Under the pieces are notes generated by a model that saw only the letters and a program-made list of their open reading frames with translations, was not told where the DNA came from and searched no databases. Shown here piece by piece: positions 63,999-64,000 of a stretch of 64,000 nucleotides of DNA. The translations under genes were made by a program, and so were the position numbers. The stretch is from the NCBI RefSeq assembly GCF_022867885.1, contig NZ_JALIFP010000006.1, positions 124,001-188,000 of the forward strand. The letters are read 5' to 3'. How positions within the stretch are numbered: the stretch's first letter is position 1; the number at the start of each line of letters is the position of its first letter. The stretch is from Lederbergia sp. NSJ-179 (GTDB taxonomy: Bacteria; Bacillota; Bacilli; Bacillales; Bacillaceae_C).

Positions 63999-64000
63999 TG

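Overview
The window looks like a piece of a spore-forming Bacillaceae chromosome. The evidence is Shine-Dalgarno-rich starts, frequent TTG/GTG starts, a ComK-family protein, YjzC, a YwqE-type phosphatase and an epsAB-like kinase pair, an SsuABC/CysK sulfur locus, and Bacillaceae-type intergenic repeats. The genus cannot be fixed by eye. No rRNA or tRNA was recognised.

Layout. 0-16.2 kb: ordinary loci separated by seven arrays of a degenerate 20-bp repeat, a conserved WATGGGNTTC decamer alternating with a variable decamer. The arrays total about 2.8 kb and occur nowhere else in the window. The genes here are a large TagF-type / glycosyltransferase fusion with GW repeats; an Lgt-like + radical-SAM (tetraether-synthase-like family) + membrane protein operon; a RelE/AbrB-type toxin-antitoxin pair; yjzC; a NERD protein; cysK; and a sulfonate-type ABC transporter with one array inside the operon. 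16.3-37.6 kb: a small Arg/Asp/Cys-rich protein, an SGNH hydrolase, and a long exopolysaccharide cluster. That cluster has a chain-length regulator, BY-kinase, phosphatase, CapD-like dehydratase, galU, aminotransferase, sugar transferase, acyltransferases, deacetylase, PLP enzyme, ATP-grasp, CapK-like enzyme, glycosyltransferase, Wzy, Wzx and ugd. Between the phosphatase and the dehydratase lies a structured RNA region: a candidate EAR antiterminator flanked by hairpins with AGGAY loops. 35.7-50.6 kb: a region worn by mobile elements. It has IS200 and IS3 remnants, a complete IS4-family element inserted at the start codon of a DUF4062-like gene, a complete IS21-family element splitting nhaC, and fused gene fragments. 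50.6-54.3 kb: an internally deleted SDR gene, tandem small paralogs, comK-like, and two XRE regulators. 53.7-62.4 kb: a sugar-uptake operon of a binding protein, two permeases and two large probable glycosidase-type proteins. Its leader carries a RAT-like antiterminator/terminator just downstream of a gene for a stand-alone LicT/SacT-type RNA-binding domain. 62.5-64 kb: a response-regulator fragment, a sigma-70-type factor and a Bacillaceae inverted-repeat element.

The strongest candidates for something new are the 20-bp arrays with their companion GCAACCGG-type terminator palindromes, the Lgt-like/radical-SAM operon, the PRD-less antiterminator with its RAT and duplicated XRE/promoter module, the AGGAY (RUCCU) hairpin cluster around the EAR candidate, and the GW-repeat insertion inside a GT-B glycosyltransferase.
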